Origin: Acheta domesticus
Taxonomy: Eukaryota; Arthropoda; Insecta; Orthoptera; Gryllidae
DNA length: 64,000 bases
Assembly: GCA_031308135.1 (NCBI GenBank)
Contig: JAHLJT010009419.1
Span: 63,530,540 to 63,594,539, forward strand
Direction: 5' to 3'
Below the pieces are notes generated by a model. It saw nothing but the letters and a program-made list of their open reading frames with translations. It was not told the origin of the DNA and made no database searches. Below, piece by piece: positions 36,066 to 48,610 of the stretch. Made by a program: the position numbers and the translations under genes. Every line of letters begins with the position of its first letter. Within the stretch, counting starts at the first letter, position 1.

Positions 36066-38439
36066 GTTGATTCATGTTCGTTGGCAGCGGAATGGGGTTG
36101 GATATTTTCTTTTTGCTTTGCGTAAATGGAATGAATGTTATCTGTCTAGCATGCAGCGAGATTATTTCTGAGATAGGAATGGTTTTCATCTCTTCTGAAT
36201 GATTTGGAGCAAAATGAAATTGATGTTTTTTCTGGTTTATTTTCATTTTCTTCTTATTAGTATAATTTATTCTTTCAATATCGTGGTAAATGAATTGGCA
36301 TTAGCGTATAGGAAAGTATATCTTGTCTCTGTAATTTTAGTATAGTGAAGAGTGATTTATTAACAAAAGTGAATGAATATTATGTCACACTTAATTTCTG
36401 TTCTAACTACAGATTTCAGCCTTTTAAAAATATAATGTAACATTAAATAGTTAATGTGAATGCTACTTTGCCAAGTTGTTGTCTCTTTGCTTGGCAGAAT
36501 AATTTTGTATATAATGACACGTCATGATCCTTTCTATTTTGACATCAATTCTGCATAATTTGAAAATCGTCTGTTCTAAGGCTTAAAATTTGTATTTGAG
36601 ACCAATTTCCACGTGTTATGTATTTCAAGCTCTAATCCACAAAATGAGATCTTTTCTAATTTCTTATTACACGTTTGGAGGCTCATCTCTTCTTGGTACC
36701 AGCACTCAGTGATAAGAGTAGGGTGTAAATATGTTAATTTGAAGACGCAGAAAGTCTAAAATTGAATACAAAGTCGTTTCTCTACTACAGAATGTGAATG
36801 TTTCCCTTCATGCGACTTAGCGACTGAATGAAATTAGGCTTCGGCATGATAGAGTTCTTGCACTCTTTGTTGGTATAAAGTTGCTACTGTCAAGTCAACA
36901 ATAGACCCCAGTATAGTTTATTTTTGTAAATCTTTCCTTCAGGTTTTAGGACTTTCATTCTTGAAATCTTCCTGAACCTTTATTGATAGTGATTCCTTTC
37001 AACGCTTGTCGAATGTTTACAAAAAACTGAAACCGTGGCCATGAATAATATTTTCTACGTCAATCTCTTGCAGCCAGGTTAGAACATAATCACGTATAAT
37101 CTTACTTTAATGTCTGTCGATGAATGGAACAGTTATATAATTGAAGCACTCTAAAACTAGTTGTTCAATAAAAAGGACGTCGCCATCTATGTCCCTGGGG
37201 AAAAGATCCCAGCAATAAAAATGTTCAAAATATATATGCCCTTGCCACACATCAAAAACTGAAAAAAAAAATTCAGAACATGATTTTTTGTGTTTCTAAA
37301 TAATTTATTATTAGTGCTTGTGTAAAAAATAATTGTGAACTCCACAGTTGACCTTCCTTCTTTTGGTGTTCCCAGGGACCGAAACGGTGTGAGGATGCGT
37401 CTGTTAAGTTTAGAAAAGTGGCTCCGGAATACGCCCATTAAATAAAATTGACTCTTCTGCTTAAATTTACTACTTTTACATGACGTCTGAGTTTCATGAA
37501 CTTCAAGAGTAATTGCGCGAACCCATAAGCGGGCTTAGAATCAGACCTGAGAGGATTTCACCTTCTAAACCACCGGTGGTGCAGAGTACTGACTGAGGGA
37601 ATGGTTCGCGTTCTTCGCCAACTTGAGAGCGCGTGCAGTACCACGACTCTGAAAGCTCTCTGGTTTAAAGCGAAACTAGCCGCGAAGTGTGTAGCGTTGG
37701 CAATGGCTGGAAACAATAACAACTCTAGTGGTCAGCGACGTAAACTCTTCTAGAAGCTACCAGACTAGACACGTAAAAACTACGAAATAAATAAAAATTT
37801 TATTACAAAGTTAAGAAAGTGATTGCACAATGTAATACTTGTAAGGATTAATAAGTGGTAGTATTAATATCTAATGCGAGACATTTGGATAAATTCTAGT
37901 AAACGTTTCTCTTCTTACTACAACTAGAGGTAAGTTTCGAAGTGACAGAATCGGTTCATAACAGTGCTGAAGATGATATTTATTCTATTTATTGATTATA
38001 TTATTATGAAATTAATTGATGTCGAGGGTATCCAAGGTCGTTAGGGCGAGAACATTTTACATTTTCCGGTTTGAAAAGTCAGGGTTACGATAATATTACA
38101 TTTGAGGGGTTATAGAAAGCTGTCCTCAACACTTCTTTAATAAAAGGTATATTAATACTTTCCAATAAATCGGAGCAATTTAGCGATTTTTAATTAAGAG
38201 CTGTCCTAAAAAATCTATTTAAAGCGAAGAATGAATAATTGAATATGAAAATATTCATTCAAATTACGTGGAGAATTCTCCTGACCCATGACCATTTTCA
38301 ATTTCAGAATTTCTAAACTAATTAATTTAGAATGCCTTGGAGGGGATGAGCAGTTATCGATGCAGAGTTCCGTTATCACATCACCAGTGAAGAAGACCAG
38401 TTGCTACCTCACGCTTTAATTTGCATATACATTCCTGAA
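36066..38439. other. No gene recognised; AT-rich DNA
   Basis: No convincing open frame, RNA gene or repeat was found over about 2.4 kb. Confidence 0.45.
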
Positions 38440-39425
38440 TTGTTAATGATTCTAGGCGAGTGAACGGCAGGCGTCAGTCCCGTAAGTGTAGTACATGTTT
38501 TCATCTGAAGGTGGCGGATCTTCCGTCACTGGATGAGGAGATCCGGCGTCAACCTACCATCAACTAGCGTTTTTCCCAACCAGGTATCTCTCTCCAGAGA
38601 AGAGCAACCCCAGCCGGGACAAGCTCAAAGCCCCCAACCGATCTCCCGGCATGTGTGGTAGTGTAGAGCATATTATTGTGAGTGTGTAAGGGGTAAGAAT
38701 AGGACAAGGGGTCGTCCATAAATTACGTAACGCAAATTTGGAGTATTTTGTATACCCCCACTCCCCATGTAACGCACCCGTAACGCGCGCTTAAACCCCC
38801 CTAATAATGACGTAACGCTTGCGATAGTACCCCTCCCCTTGTAAATGTAAAAAGTAAAAATAAATTATAACACAGTAAAAAACAAACTTTATTTTACTTG
38901 TATTGAATACTAAAATTAATGATAATTTAAATAGAAATTACTTAGCAATGCTCACTGCACCTAAAACCAAGAATGGGGCAAATTGTGAGCGAAGGAAGGA
39001 CGCAGAAAACATTTTTGATCACAAGCCACGCTCATGCCCTAGTATTGTAATATACTAATAACCTCCTACCTCTATATAACGCGCCATAACGCTGCCTCTA
39101 TCCCCCTCCCCTTCCTTGGCGTTTTATAATTTATGGACGACTCCCGAGGAAGAAAAAGAAAGAATCGTACGGTCCATGACCCGTTTGTTACGGTACTGCT
39201 CCGGCATTCGCCTGGTGTTAATCGGAGAAACCACGGAAAACTGCCGATCAGAGAAGCCGGCTTCTAGAATTCTCCTCCAGACAGCGACTGAATTCGTCCT
39301 AACTGACAAGCTATTTTCGAATATCCTACCGCCGTCAGGACTAGAACCTAGGACCTCCCGGTCACAGGCACTGCAATGACATTAGTTGATGCACTCAGCC
39401 ACCTCTCCTGGTACAAAGGTTCGAA
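38440..39425 (-). repeat. SINE family S1, copy 5 (minus strand), split by a TIR element
   Basis: On the minus strand the head occupies about 39425-39330, with A-box ggctgagtgcatcaactaat and B-box ctaggttctagtcctgacgg. The body follows (ctggaggagaattctagaag, tctccgattaacaccaggcg, gccggagcagtaccgtaaca). The SINE breaks off at about 39145 and resumes at about 38706 (gtcctattcttacccc side) to a 3' end near 38440. The interruption is a DNA element listed separately. This is the best-preserved head and body of the family here. Confidence 0.85.
38707..39144. mobile_element. Non-autonomous TIR DNA element inside SINE copy 5
   Basis: The left terminus ggggtcgtccataaattacg matches the reverse complement of the right terminus (ttataatttatggacgactc), giving inverted repeats of about 25 bp. 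The outer part also mirrors itself (acgtaacgc near the left; gccataacgct and ggcgttttataa near the right). At about 440 bp with no coding capacity it is a MITE-sized non-autonomous element. The superfamily is not assigned from memory with confidence. Confidence 0.8.
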
Positions 39426-41911
39426 TACCTACTCTAAAATGTATGTTTGCTTGAGTGATGTGGCATGGCAAGGCTCTCACAACTACCTTTCAACTCTCTT
39501 CTTTCCAGTGCTCTCATTTCATCCCTGCAATAGTACAGAAGTTCGTTCGTTCATTAGATCCTGTGAGAACGATGTAACTGTGCAAAAGAAAATATGACTC
39601 TACACCTCCAAAAGAGTGAAAGTACAGAGATGGGCTTGAGTACTACCTTGGAATATACACCGAAAGGAGGCAGAAATCCGAGGTCCGAGAAAGGTAGAAG
39701 GAGCCTTTCTAAACGGGAAGTGGAGCAGGTCGCATACTGTGTAGAGTGATGTATTTCTGTGGGCGTGGCTAGGCAGAGTACCTCTGTAAAAGATTCTTTG
39801 GACGCGAAGGGTTAGGAGGACCCTTCCCCTGAGAGCTGTGGAAAATGAAATGGCTTGTTTGGTGACCGGGCTGGGGGGTCGCAAATATCCCGTAGGAAGG
39901 TGAAGGAAATAAAGATCATTAATATATAAATACCCAATGACCCCCAGATTTGAGCCCTTTTGTTCATATCAGAAAAAATAGTTTCAAGGAGGAGTAATGG
40001 ACGTAGATAATATTGTGGAATATTTAAAGATGGAATAATGGTGGAATGTGTGGCAGGGGATATGAAAGAACTGTCTTTATCAACTTGTAACGTTGTTCTT
40101 AAAATACTTGAGTTGGAGGTTGTGGAATTACCTGGAATCGACTAGGGAAAATAAATGTGAGGCGAAATTGGATATTTACATACATTTAATGACCTCGCAG
40201 GGATTGGCATCCGCAAGCAAGCGGACATACCAATTCTCTCGGACGTAGCATTGCATTATTCTCTTCTCTGCAGCCAGTTGAATCAGAGCGGCATGCAGGT
40301 CACACACTTCGCCTAGGTGAAGGAACTCCCGGTGCGCCTCCCGCTGCCTCAACGGGCCGGCTAGGTGTGCTAAGTTGGCACAGGAATCATTTATTACTAA
40401 TTTATTACCCCATTTTTTTAATCTTTCTTTTTGTTAAATTACCAGTGGTGCTGGCTTAACAGTCAAGATGACACAATATTGTTTTACATGGGCACAATCA
40501 AATCATATCAATAGAAATATTTAGTACTTATTTATTAGCTGAATGTCGCTTCCCGGACTCCAGAATACGGTGTTGAAAAACGTAAACCGAACGTTCTCAG
40601 AAGAGTTCACTATTGTACACTTCAAATTATTTCAGTGTATTATCCGGTAGCTTATTGCAGAAAATGTTTAGCTTCCATTCTATTGCGTATTGTTCCATTC
40701 TAATAGATTTATATTAAAATATAATTTAATAGCTGCAATAATAGAACAAAAGTTTATTATCACATTACAAATATCGCATTTGCTGCTTGTGACAAAATTA
40801 TCCTAAAAAAAGCTTTATCTATAGAATTAGCAACACTGCTTATAAGTGATTTCCTTCTAAGTGATCGAGTCCTGTACAGTGTACAGTATGCTGTAAACTA
40901 CGGCAAACGGGTAATACAATTTCGGGCGACCCGTGGCATTCATCGCGTGAGTGCCAAGAGAACAGTAGTGAGCCGCTTCGCTGGCATTATAGTTATCTGT
41001 AACTGCAGCTGCATTGGGAAGACCTGTAGGCGCTCTCTCAACTCTCTTTGGAGATTTGGAAAGGAAAGTTCGAAAGTTGAAAACGAATGAAATTAGATAT
41101 TTTAGGCATCGCGATTACTGTGAAATGATGTTTCAGAACAGAAGAAACAAATGTGACGATGAATAAGATAAAAAAACTAGAAAATGTTTGAACAATGCAA
41201 GAGGCATTGAAGATGGTTAAGACAGCACTAAGAAAGGTGAAAGGCTTTTTAAACATATAGATAATGTAGAATAAATTGTAGGAAAAAACGAAGATATCGA
41301 AATTGTGAGTCCTCGGCGTTTCGATACATTACTATACCTATGAGTTAATAAATACGATCATAGTTTACAAAACTGCATTCTCTTTTGGGGTCATAAACAG
41401 GGAACCTCTGATATAGTGAACCAAAATGTTAGTCACAAGACGTTGACTCTAAATGGAATCAACTACATTTATACTAAATATCATTTCTACTATATATTTT
41501 CTGAGTGTACTGGTTCTTCCAGCGAGAGGCCTATTGAACACTGTCTGCAAAAGCTTACCTCCTCGTTTCATTTCAGAATTTTCTGACACTTTTTCTCTTT
41601 TAGCGGCACTATCGCACGTTTTGTGGCGTCGTACGCACGGACCATAGCTTAAGGCTGCCGCTCTACTCGAAATTTTTATAAGTTTATTTACGAGCATCTT
41701 GCGCTTGAGTCGCGCCGGCACTGCGACGTCGTGCGCACGTACTTCCACTTTTAGAGTATATTCACGCCTGTTCCAGTCTTCTGTCAGACTCTCGGTGTCA
41801 CGCACACGCCACTCTCGGAGAACCTTTTTCTCTATGGGGCCTAGTAAACCCTCGGCTTACTTCTTCCTTGTTCAGTTCCTGCAACATTTGCATCATGTGT
41901 GAAATACCCCA

Positions 41912-41914
<3 letters not shown>
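39426..41914. other. No gene recognised apart from an unassigned ORF
   Basis: 39600-39900 is a GC-richer segment with a 94-codon minus frame of no recognisable type. An unassigned minus-strand open frame at 40176-40430 is listed separately. 41600-41850 has CpG-containing sequence without identity. Confidence 0.4.
40176..40430 (-). other. Unassigned open reading frame, possible terminal exon
   Basis: The minus strand is open for about 80 codons ending at a TAA (40176-40178). The last 65 or so codons look protein-like in composition: they contain REAHREFLHLGEVCDLHAAL, then AAEKRIMQCYVRENWYVRLL, and end ANPCEVIKCM. I do not recognise a family. There is no ATG at a sensible position; the frame would need an upstream splice acceptor (one candidate is a ttag at the start of the GC-rich part). 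The plus strand is also partly open here, so a chance frame in GC-richer DNA is a real alternative. Confidence 0.22.

Positions 41915-41979
<65 letters not shown>
41915..41979. repeat. (TA)n microsatellite
   Basis: About 30 TA units with one interruption lie directly at the left edge of the foldback element. TA repeats recur at its right edge. Confidence 0.95.
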
Positions 41980-41980
<1 letters not shown>

Positions 41981-42490
41981 GGTGTCCGGGGAGGAAACTT
42001 CGAAAATGAGTTCGTAAGACAATTCTAAGCACATTTTGTCTATTAAACTACGTGGATATTCCGAATAGTTGAGCCGCAATAAGCACTCAAAAGTTGGTTT
42101 GAAAAATTGATTTCTAGGCAGAAATTTGCATTATATAAGCCTAGAAACACTCCAGGAACGTATAAATTGTTTATTATTTACAAAAGAAATGAATATATTC
42201 GTTCATAAAGAAAAACTAAACGAGAAATAAAAAAGCACCCAATTCGACTGCTTTTTCACTTCTCGCTTAATTTTTCTATCTGAGCAAATATATTTATTCA
42301 AGTTCCTGGAGTGTTTCTATGCTTCCATAATGCAAATTTGTGCCTAGAAATAATTTTTTCAAAACAAATTTTGAGTGCTCATTGCGACCCAACAATTCCG
42401 AATATCCACATAGTTTATTAGACAAAATTTGCTTAGAATTGTCTTAAGAGCTTATTTTCGAAGTTTCGACGTTTCCTCCCCGGAAACTAT
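41980..42490. mobile_element. Foldback (MITE-like) element, arms of about 230 bp
   Basis: The left arm (gtccggggaggaaacttcga at 41983, then agacaattctaagcacattt, attaaactacgtggatattc, tagaaacactccaggaac) is mirrored by the right arm (gttcctggagtgtttcta, gaatatccacatagtttatt, aaatttgcttagaattgtct, gtttcctccccgga). Only a short unpaired centre near 42200-42260 remains. The element is embedded in TA repeats, consistent with TA-target insertion. It has no coding capacity. If transcribed it would fold into a near-500-nt hairpin. Confidence 0.85.
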
Positions 42491-43440
42491 ATATATAGAA
42501 ACGAATTATTAATATCATTACAACAATAATAATAATAATAATACATTTCTAAGAACGCAAGCATTTGAATTGCGCGGTAGTGGAGGGCGCGCCGACTGAA
42601 TCGGGCGCTGGAACCGAACCAGAGGGGAACCGAAGCGCGAGTGACCGACGAGAAAAGTGGCAATGGAGTGATTGCCAGAAGGTGGAAAGGACGCTTACAA
42701 AAACGGTGCGGAAACAAAAGTATTAAGTGTTGGAATCCAGATTCATCAAGAATGGGAAGCATAAGGAGGGACAATGTGGAGGAAGAAGGCATGCAGTGAG
42801 TGTAAATGATTGTATGAGTGAAGTAAAGGCAAGATAATATCAGTGAATGAAAACAATCACGTGGGTAAATGTGTAGCGGCGGAGGCACGTGGAGTTCCGT
42901 GCGGCATCTGACTGGTAATGTTTGGTAACTGTGTATTAGTGATCATGCAGGAATAAGGAACGGTAATCGGAGTGATAGAAATTTCATCAGCGAACTATGC
43001 TAGACGGGGTGTAACCTGCGTGAATGCGGTAATGCATGGGAATGGACGCAAGGTGAATATAGTGAGAACCCAAACTGTGCGGCAGTGAGCATCCGACTGC
43101 GAGGTGTGGGAGAAAAGGTTTATTACGGACAGAGAACTGAGGAACGTTGGCGGGTGACGCGTGGCGAGTCCGCTATAACGGTGGTGGGCGGCGAAATCGC
43201 GGCAGAAAGTGCACCCAACAGCAAGCATCCCTCCCCCTTCCCCTGGCGGCCAGCGGCCGAAGTGTCCAGAGCGCCGCCGGCGCTTCGCGAGGCATGGCTT
43301 CATCGGATGATTGCAGACACGGAGTGGCGAGGCCCTACCAGGAGGGACGGTGTGGGTAAGAACGGACGTAAGAACATTGAGAAGGGGGGTGGCGAAGGAA
43401 TAGGAAGCAGTGATCAGTAGTGGAGGCCTGCCCATCCGGC
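42491..43440. other. GC-rich unknown sequence resembling the arms at 46.3-48.5 kb
   Basis: It starts with (AAT)n near 42524 and continues as GC-rich DNA. gcatttgaattgcgcggtag resembles gcatttgaaagtggcgcgca near 46346, and ggcacgtggagttccgtgcg resembles ggcacgtggagtcgcatcgc near 46880, in the same order. It may be a third, strongly diverged copy of the inverted-repeat arm. Open frames at 43085-43435 on both strands show no recognisable domain. Confidence 0.35.
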
Positions 43441-44224
43441 GATTATCCTGTATGGAATGGCATTATTCCTAAGAGCTTCTCCCAATTTCCTGTGACATTC
43501 TTGGGCATTCTTCTGAAGGACAACAGAATGGTGAATGAGCGCAGCTTGAAAAGTGTTACATTCATCTCGCACGAAGACCGTCAGACAACTGTTTTCACGT
43601 TGCTTTCTGTGCTAATAGAGACATTTACAGAGCCATCTATTGTTGTGATATCACATCAGTACAGCAATTCGTTCACTACACAAATAAAAGTGTGTATTTC
43701 AATAACATTTCTCTTAGAAAAATATAGTTGCCATGACTTCTGCTCCAACCCTCGTATATATAAACATAATGATAAATATACTACTATTTGATATTAGTAA
43801 AAAATTAATCTCTCTACGTTTGTTGATATTATTACTTTCCTGCTTGGACACGCTATGGAAACTCGTATAATATTGATATATAAATATGTTACGAATTTAT
43901 TATGAACATAGCAATGCTCATTAATTATTATAATGTGGGTTTCGACATACAACTTGCTTCTTATCTGTCGTATGTGGATCTGAAAATCTATACAGAATTG
44001 TGATATCTGGAAGTTCTGTTAATTAAAATGGTTATTTTGGCATTGATGGGAGCTACCTTCAAGTTATCAGCCTTTTTTACCAATAAATAATTTAACTTTT
44101 ATTACAATTTTCTTACAACTTATGAATGAGCTGATAAAATTATCTGCTTTCTGCTGTAATTTCTAAAGAAACAAATACCCCAAAATGAACTTTACATCAT
44201 CTTAAAGAGTGAAATTAGCACTAT
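43441..44224. other. No feature seen
   Basis: AT-rich, no convincing open frame or repeat. Confidence 0.45.
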
Positions 44225-44600
44225 CCGTTCGAAAAGTTCAACTGAACTACTATTTCTGTTCTATTATTAAGAAACCGAAATATTAAGTAAATGTTTAAAA
44301 AAAGTAATTTGGGCGGCGATAGATGGCAGCTGGCAAGACTATATGCCAAGTCCAAACAGCTAGCCGAGACCAAAGAAAATAGAATAATAATACTACACTA
44401 ATTTAATAGCGATTGATGAAGTGTTGACTTTAGTAAAATTATAAATTAAATTGTTTTTATTTGCGGATGATATTGTACTTCGTTGTACTGGAAACAAATA
44501 TTGTAACTTAACAATTCAATTAATGTAACGATCACTCAACCAACTGATGTCTTGGGCAAGAGATGTAGGATTTAATATTGCAAAAAAGATTTGATGTGAT
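44225..44600 (+). pseudogene. Jockey-like LINE reverse-transcriptase fragment
   Basis: Plus-strand translation around 44455-44590 gives LFLFADDIVLRCTGNK followed by LNQLMSWARDVGFNI, the active-site FADD block and downstream segment of a non-LTR reverse transcriptase. A TAA interrupts the frame shortly after the ADD motif, and flanking sequence is decayed. The 70 bp ending in tttgggcggcgata at about 44325 recurs just left of the second assembly gap (about 49495-49562). This is a dead scrap without endonuclease or gag. Confidence 0.75.
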
Positions 44601-45825
44601 TAGATTTTATGTTAATGTAATTAAGTTCACCAAAAACCACTATCTAATTTTGTAGTAAATTTTATCACCATTTGAATAAAAAGAATTATTTTGCCTTGAA
44701 ACTGAACAAAACTCCCCTTTTGATGAACTTCACGTAAAAAACCGAAAGTGATATTTTTCGTGGAAAGAAAACTTTAAATATTCTTCCCGATACAAACAAA
44801 AGGATCTTTATAGGTAGTTGCTAGTTTAATGAACGTAGATTGGTCGAAAAAAAGCACTTGAAGCTTCTTCACCTATGTAACGCTCATTGTCACAGGCCTA
44901 GCAACAACAAAGCGCAAAATATATTTCTCATGCATCCGAAGAACTTTCATCTGTCCTTCCCTATGTTACAACAAAGGCACTTTATTGAATAGATGTTTTA
45001 CACAGAGTTAAAAATCGGAAAGAATGTTATTTTTGTATAGTATTTAAATTTAGTATAAAAATATTTTTAAATTAAAATTTATTTTCTCTTGTGCAAAGAA
45101 AATAATAATTATTATAATAATTATTATTATATGATTGGAATTATTATGTTTATTTCATGTTCATCTTTATGAACTAGAGACCCAAAGAGACATCAATTTA
45201 TGGCAAAAGTTATCTTTGCTGAAGAAAGATTAGGAAATATGAAAAGACATCCCATTTTTAATTAGGATAAAAGTAGTGTATGTTTCTCTCTTTTGAATAT
45301 ATTATGACCAGAGCGAGAATTCTACTTTCACGATTTCTATGCAATATTGACGTCGTTACAATACATATATCGATCACGACCCAACTATTACATGGATGCT
45401 TTATCGAATTATAGGTAAACTTTATTCAGAACAAAAACTTCTATTATTTGTTTCATTACATTAAAGTGCATTGCGTGGTTTATAATGCGAATGCCCAATA
45501 TTACTCCCTACAGAGTGAAATACATTTAATCCCAGTGGAGTGAAAATGCTGCTATGTTAATGCTTATTTATGATACGACGATAACCATATTACCAAATCA
45601 TTGTTTTCCTGACATTGCAGCAAACAATATACACCGCAACATACATGATTCTAATTTGGTAAAATGTTATTAAATTAATTGAGTTTTGACGTTTTTAGGA
45701 TACATTTGTTTCAATTGTGTTGAATAATCAGCAATCATCATCGCAATTAATAAGCTTTCAGTCATCTTTAATTTTCTCAACTATACAATTTCAAAAAATG
45801 GAATGTATTTTTCTTTCTTAGTAAT
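44601..45825. other. No gene recognised; AT-rich
   Basis: There is a short taataattattataataatt palindromic AT run near 45105-45135, and nothing else assignable. Confidence 0.45.
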
Positions 45826-46055
45826 AATTGAGAATCCCAATGCATTTACCTGATATTTATCGGAGAAACCAAGGAAAATCACCAATGAGAGCAGCCGCCC
45901 ACAATAATGTTTCGCCGAACGGCCGCAGAACTCGATATAGCTATGTAGCTAGTGTCGAAAATACGGCCATTATCGGGACTCGAGCACTAGGACCTCACGG
46001 TCTGAAGCAATGCACTGATAAATTTATGCTCTGAGCCACCTCTGTCGGTATGCGT
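45826..46055 (-). repeat. SINE family S1, copy 6 (minus strand), head and partial body
   Basis: On the minus strand the A-box region (tggctcagagcataaattta), the B-box region (tgctcgagtcccgataatgg) and part of the body (tccgataaatatcaggtaaa) are recognisable. The 3' two-thirds is missing, so this copy is 3'-truncated or deleted. Confidence 0.7.
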
Positions 46056-46256
46056 CCGTATGTCACTGTAACGTACCTTCTTAGGTAGGGAAGTGTTTGT
46101 GGTTGGACCAAAATGGGAATTTTCAGTCTACTGTGAATTCATTGATTCGTTATTGCATTCACTTCCTTTTGGATATCGTCAGGTCGCATTAGTCATGGCT
46201 AAGTAAGAGCGAAATTATAGTTCTAACATTTTTTCTTCATTTGCATTTCTCTCTCT

Positions 46257-46258
<2 letters not shown>

Positions 46259-46296
<38 letters not shown>
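46259..46296. repeat. (AT)n microsatellite, left edge of the inverted repeat
   Basis: About 18 AT units, preceded by ctctctctc. Confidence 0.95.
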
Positions 46297-46304
<8 letters not shown>

Positions 46305-47356
46305 TTTGACCGCATGGTCAAAACAACATCATTAGGCAAATAGCAGCATTTGAAAGTGGCGCGCAGACAATGAATCGACCGCGGGGTAAATCAAACCGGA
46401 GCCGTGAACGAGGGATTCGTGGCGACACATCGAGCGAAAGTCAGTCGGGAGCGAACGGCGGACAGGTAACGAGGGGAGATGGCGACTGAGGAGTGATGTG
46501 ATGATGTTACGGAAGAAATCGGGAGTAATCGAGGCAATTTGGGGTCGAGGGAAGGAGAAGTGTGACAAACTCAGTGATGAAAGTGATTAAGGATTGTCAT
46601 AAGTGTGTTCGAAAAGACATAATCACGAAATTTGGCTAGAGAAGTGCAACATTGAATAGACACGTGGGCGATACTGAAATGGTGACAAGTCGGTGTAGCT
46701 GTGCGGGTGCGGGACCGAGTTGTGGAGGCCTGCGAGCCGAAACTGGAATTCCGACGTGTGGGAAGAGAAATTGGCGGCGATACAACAACGGTGTGCGAGG
46801 ACGGACCGTTAGCGGCACGTGTGCAGACGCAGAGCGACGGCGGCGCCCAGGCCACCTCGCGGCAGCGGCTTCGGGTGACGGCACGTGGAGTCGCATCGCA
46901 CGGAAGGCAGCAATAGTGGAAGGCTCAGATAAGTAACGATAGTTATGAATAAGAATGGATGGGGGTCGGATATGAGATATGCAGGTTCAGGATGCTCATC
47001 GGAGTAATAAAGAAAAGCAACAGTGTCTGTGATGAGAGCGGAAGGCATGTAGTTTCAGAGAGATGGAAGTATCATGAACGGGAGTAAGAAATGTAAAACA
47101 ATAGGAACAATCAGAGAAATATAATGTAAATCGTTTAATTAGTATTCATTAATGATCTGCGATCATTTCAGTAATGTAAATTGTGTTATTAATGTAAATT
47201 GTTATTCTTAATAAATCCTGTCTGTGTAATAATAGATTCATCGAATTCAGACATGCTGGTTAAAGTATCCCCCTAAAAGACTTCCTGTACCATAGTGAAT
47301 CAAAATTTTATGATATGTGCATCCCGAGAGACCGATAAAGGTAAGAACGGTCACAA

Positions 47357-47362
<6 letters not shown>

Positions 47363-47408
<46 letters not shown>
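47363..47408. repeat. (AT)n microsatellite at the inverted-repeat centre
   Basis: About 23 AT units form the loop between the two arms. Confidence 0.95.
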
Positions 47409-47411
<3 letters not shown>

Positions 47412-48457
47412 CGTACTTACCCTTGTCGGTTTCATGGGTGCACATATCATAAATTTTGTGATCGTTTATTTGGGCACAGGGGTTCTTTGAGGATGATACT
47501 TTAATCATCATTATCTGAGTTCAAAGAATCTATCATCATAGAACTAGGATTTATTAATAAAAAACATCTTCACATTAATAACATAATTTACATCATTGAC
47601 CTGGTCGCAAATCCTTACTGAATACAGATTAACTGGTTTACACTATACATCTCCGACTATTCCTATCGTCTTTACATTTTTATTTCCATTTATGTAACCT
47701 CCACTTCTCTGAAAACTACATGCCATTCGTGAACCACTACAGACACTTTTGCTCTCCTTACTACTCAGGGAGCATCCTGAACCTGCATCCTATGTTCGAT
47801 TACCCATCTATTCTTGTTCATAATTATTGTTACTTATCTGCCTTCCACTTCCGTGATCTTCCACGCGACTCGGCGCCACGTGCCCCGTTTGTTGCCGAGA
47901 GGTGACATTGGCGCCAACGATGTTCTGCCTGCCCACGTGTCGCCGGCGGCCCGTTCTCGTACACCGGCGTCGTCTCACTACAATTTTCTTCTCCACACGA
48001 TGAATTTCCTGTCTCAGCTCACACGACTCCACCATATAATCCCGCATCCGCACAGCTTCACCGACTGCCACTGAACAGCATCGCCCAAGTGTCCGTGCAA
48101 TGTTCTCTTCTCTTGTCAAATTTCGTGATTATTCCGTCCAAACACATTTACCATAATCCTTACTCGCAATCATCATTAAATCTATCACAATTCTCCTTCC
48201 TTTAACACCAGCCGTCTCGATTATTCTCGATTTATCCGTAGATTACCACCTCGCTTTCTTGTCGCCATCACGCTTCCTAACTCTCTCTTCGCTGCTAGCT
48301 CCCCAAACTACCTTCGCGCGGTCTGGCCGACCGATTCCCCCCCTTTCCGGGCGCTCGTTCATGGCTCAGCCCGATTCAGCCCGTAACGATTCATCAACTC
48401 GCGCGCCACTTTTGAACTTTGTGGTGTGCCTAATATTTACGTTTTGACCAATACGGT

Positions 48458-48610
<153 letters not shown>

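Noticed and set aside
41841..42032. Frame with alternating Tyr-Ile residues, and similar ones at 47247-47511
   Set aside because: Direct translation of TA microsatellites.
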